A stretch of DNA of 5,546 bases, from NCBI GenBank assembly GCA_049518775.1, contig JBEKRL010000100.1, positions 1 through 5,546 on the forward strand, given 5' to 3'. Source of the stretch: Bog-877 sp049518775. GTDB taxonomy: Bacteria; Chloroflexota; Dormibacteria; Aeolococcales; Bog-877. How positions within the stretch are numbered: position 1 is the stretch's first letter; the number at the start of each line of letters is the position of its first letter. This document shows positions 5,467 through 5,546 of this stretch, piece by piece. The notes below the pieces were generated by a model. That model had not been told where the DNA came from. It worked only from the letters and a program-made list of their open reading frames with translations, and ran no database searches. The position numbers were made by a program, and so were the translations under genes.

Positions 5467-5546
5467 GTGGCCCGTCACCGTGACGTTGGGGCATTTGATG
5501 AGCGCTCGGCCGGGTACGAGATCGGGTGGCGCGGGAGCCTTCATCG
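5467..5546 (+). CDS. Start of a probable SAM-dependent methyltransferase (partial, runs off the window)
   Basis: Only the first 26 codons are present. The translation, with VGAFDERSAGYEIGWRG near residues 7-23, closely resembles the N-terminus of class I SAM-dependent methyltransferases, in which a short helix of the form FDxRAxxYExGWxG precedes the Rossmann fold. The SAM-binding motif itself lies beyond the window edge, so the assignment rests on this N-terminal pattern alone. The GTG start is bounded by an in-frame TAG at 5455-5457 and is preceded by a well-placed -10 hexamer. It would be transcribed divergently from the PH-domain operon. It is distinct from the methyltransferase at 406-1260, whose N-terminus differs. 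An unrelated protein is possible but less likely. Confidence 0.7.
   Translation, partial: MARHRDVGAFDERSAGYEIGWRGSLH

Overview
The window is high-GC DNA (roughly 70% in most stretches). It carries five supported protein genes, several of which start with GTG immediately downstream of a -10-like hexamer and have no Shine-Dalgarno sequence (leaderless starts). High GC, leaderless GTG starts and a paired YdbS/YdbT-type PH-domain operon suggest an actinobacterium or a similar high-GC Gram-positive-like lineage. I cannot name a genus from this sequence.

Layout: bases 1-391 hold nothing I can support. A complete class I SAM-dependent methyltransferase gene runs rightward (406-1260). It converges, across a gap of about 330 bases with two terminator-like hairpins, on a leftward gene (1590-2591) for an unusual protein. 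That protein has an N-terminal four-cysteine zinc ribbon, one membrane helix and a C-terminal SGNH-type hydrolase domain. Upstream of it is a 730-base stretch (2592-3322) without a convincing gene. This stretch holds part of a 719-base run with no TA dinucleotide, an 11-bp perfect inverted repeat, and a series of smaller hairpins.

Next is a leftward two-gene operon encoding bacterial PH-domain membrane proteins. A short YdbS-like protein (4672-5223) comes first, and a long YdbT-like protein (3323-4675) overlaps it by the four bases GTGA. These two proteins usually occur together and probably form one membrane complex. The operon promoter appears leaderless. Across a divergent intergenic region (5224-5466), a second gene starts rightward at 5467 and runs off the window. 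Its first 26 residues resemble the start of another SAM-dependent methyltransferase.

No RNA genes, CRISPR arrays, insertion sequences or phage genes were recognised. The most interesting points are the zinc ribbon-membrane-SGNH architecture in a gene of lower GC than its surroundings, the structured TA-poor leader region upstream of it, the consistent leaderless promoter geometry, and a nine-G run inside the YdbT-like gene.
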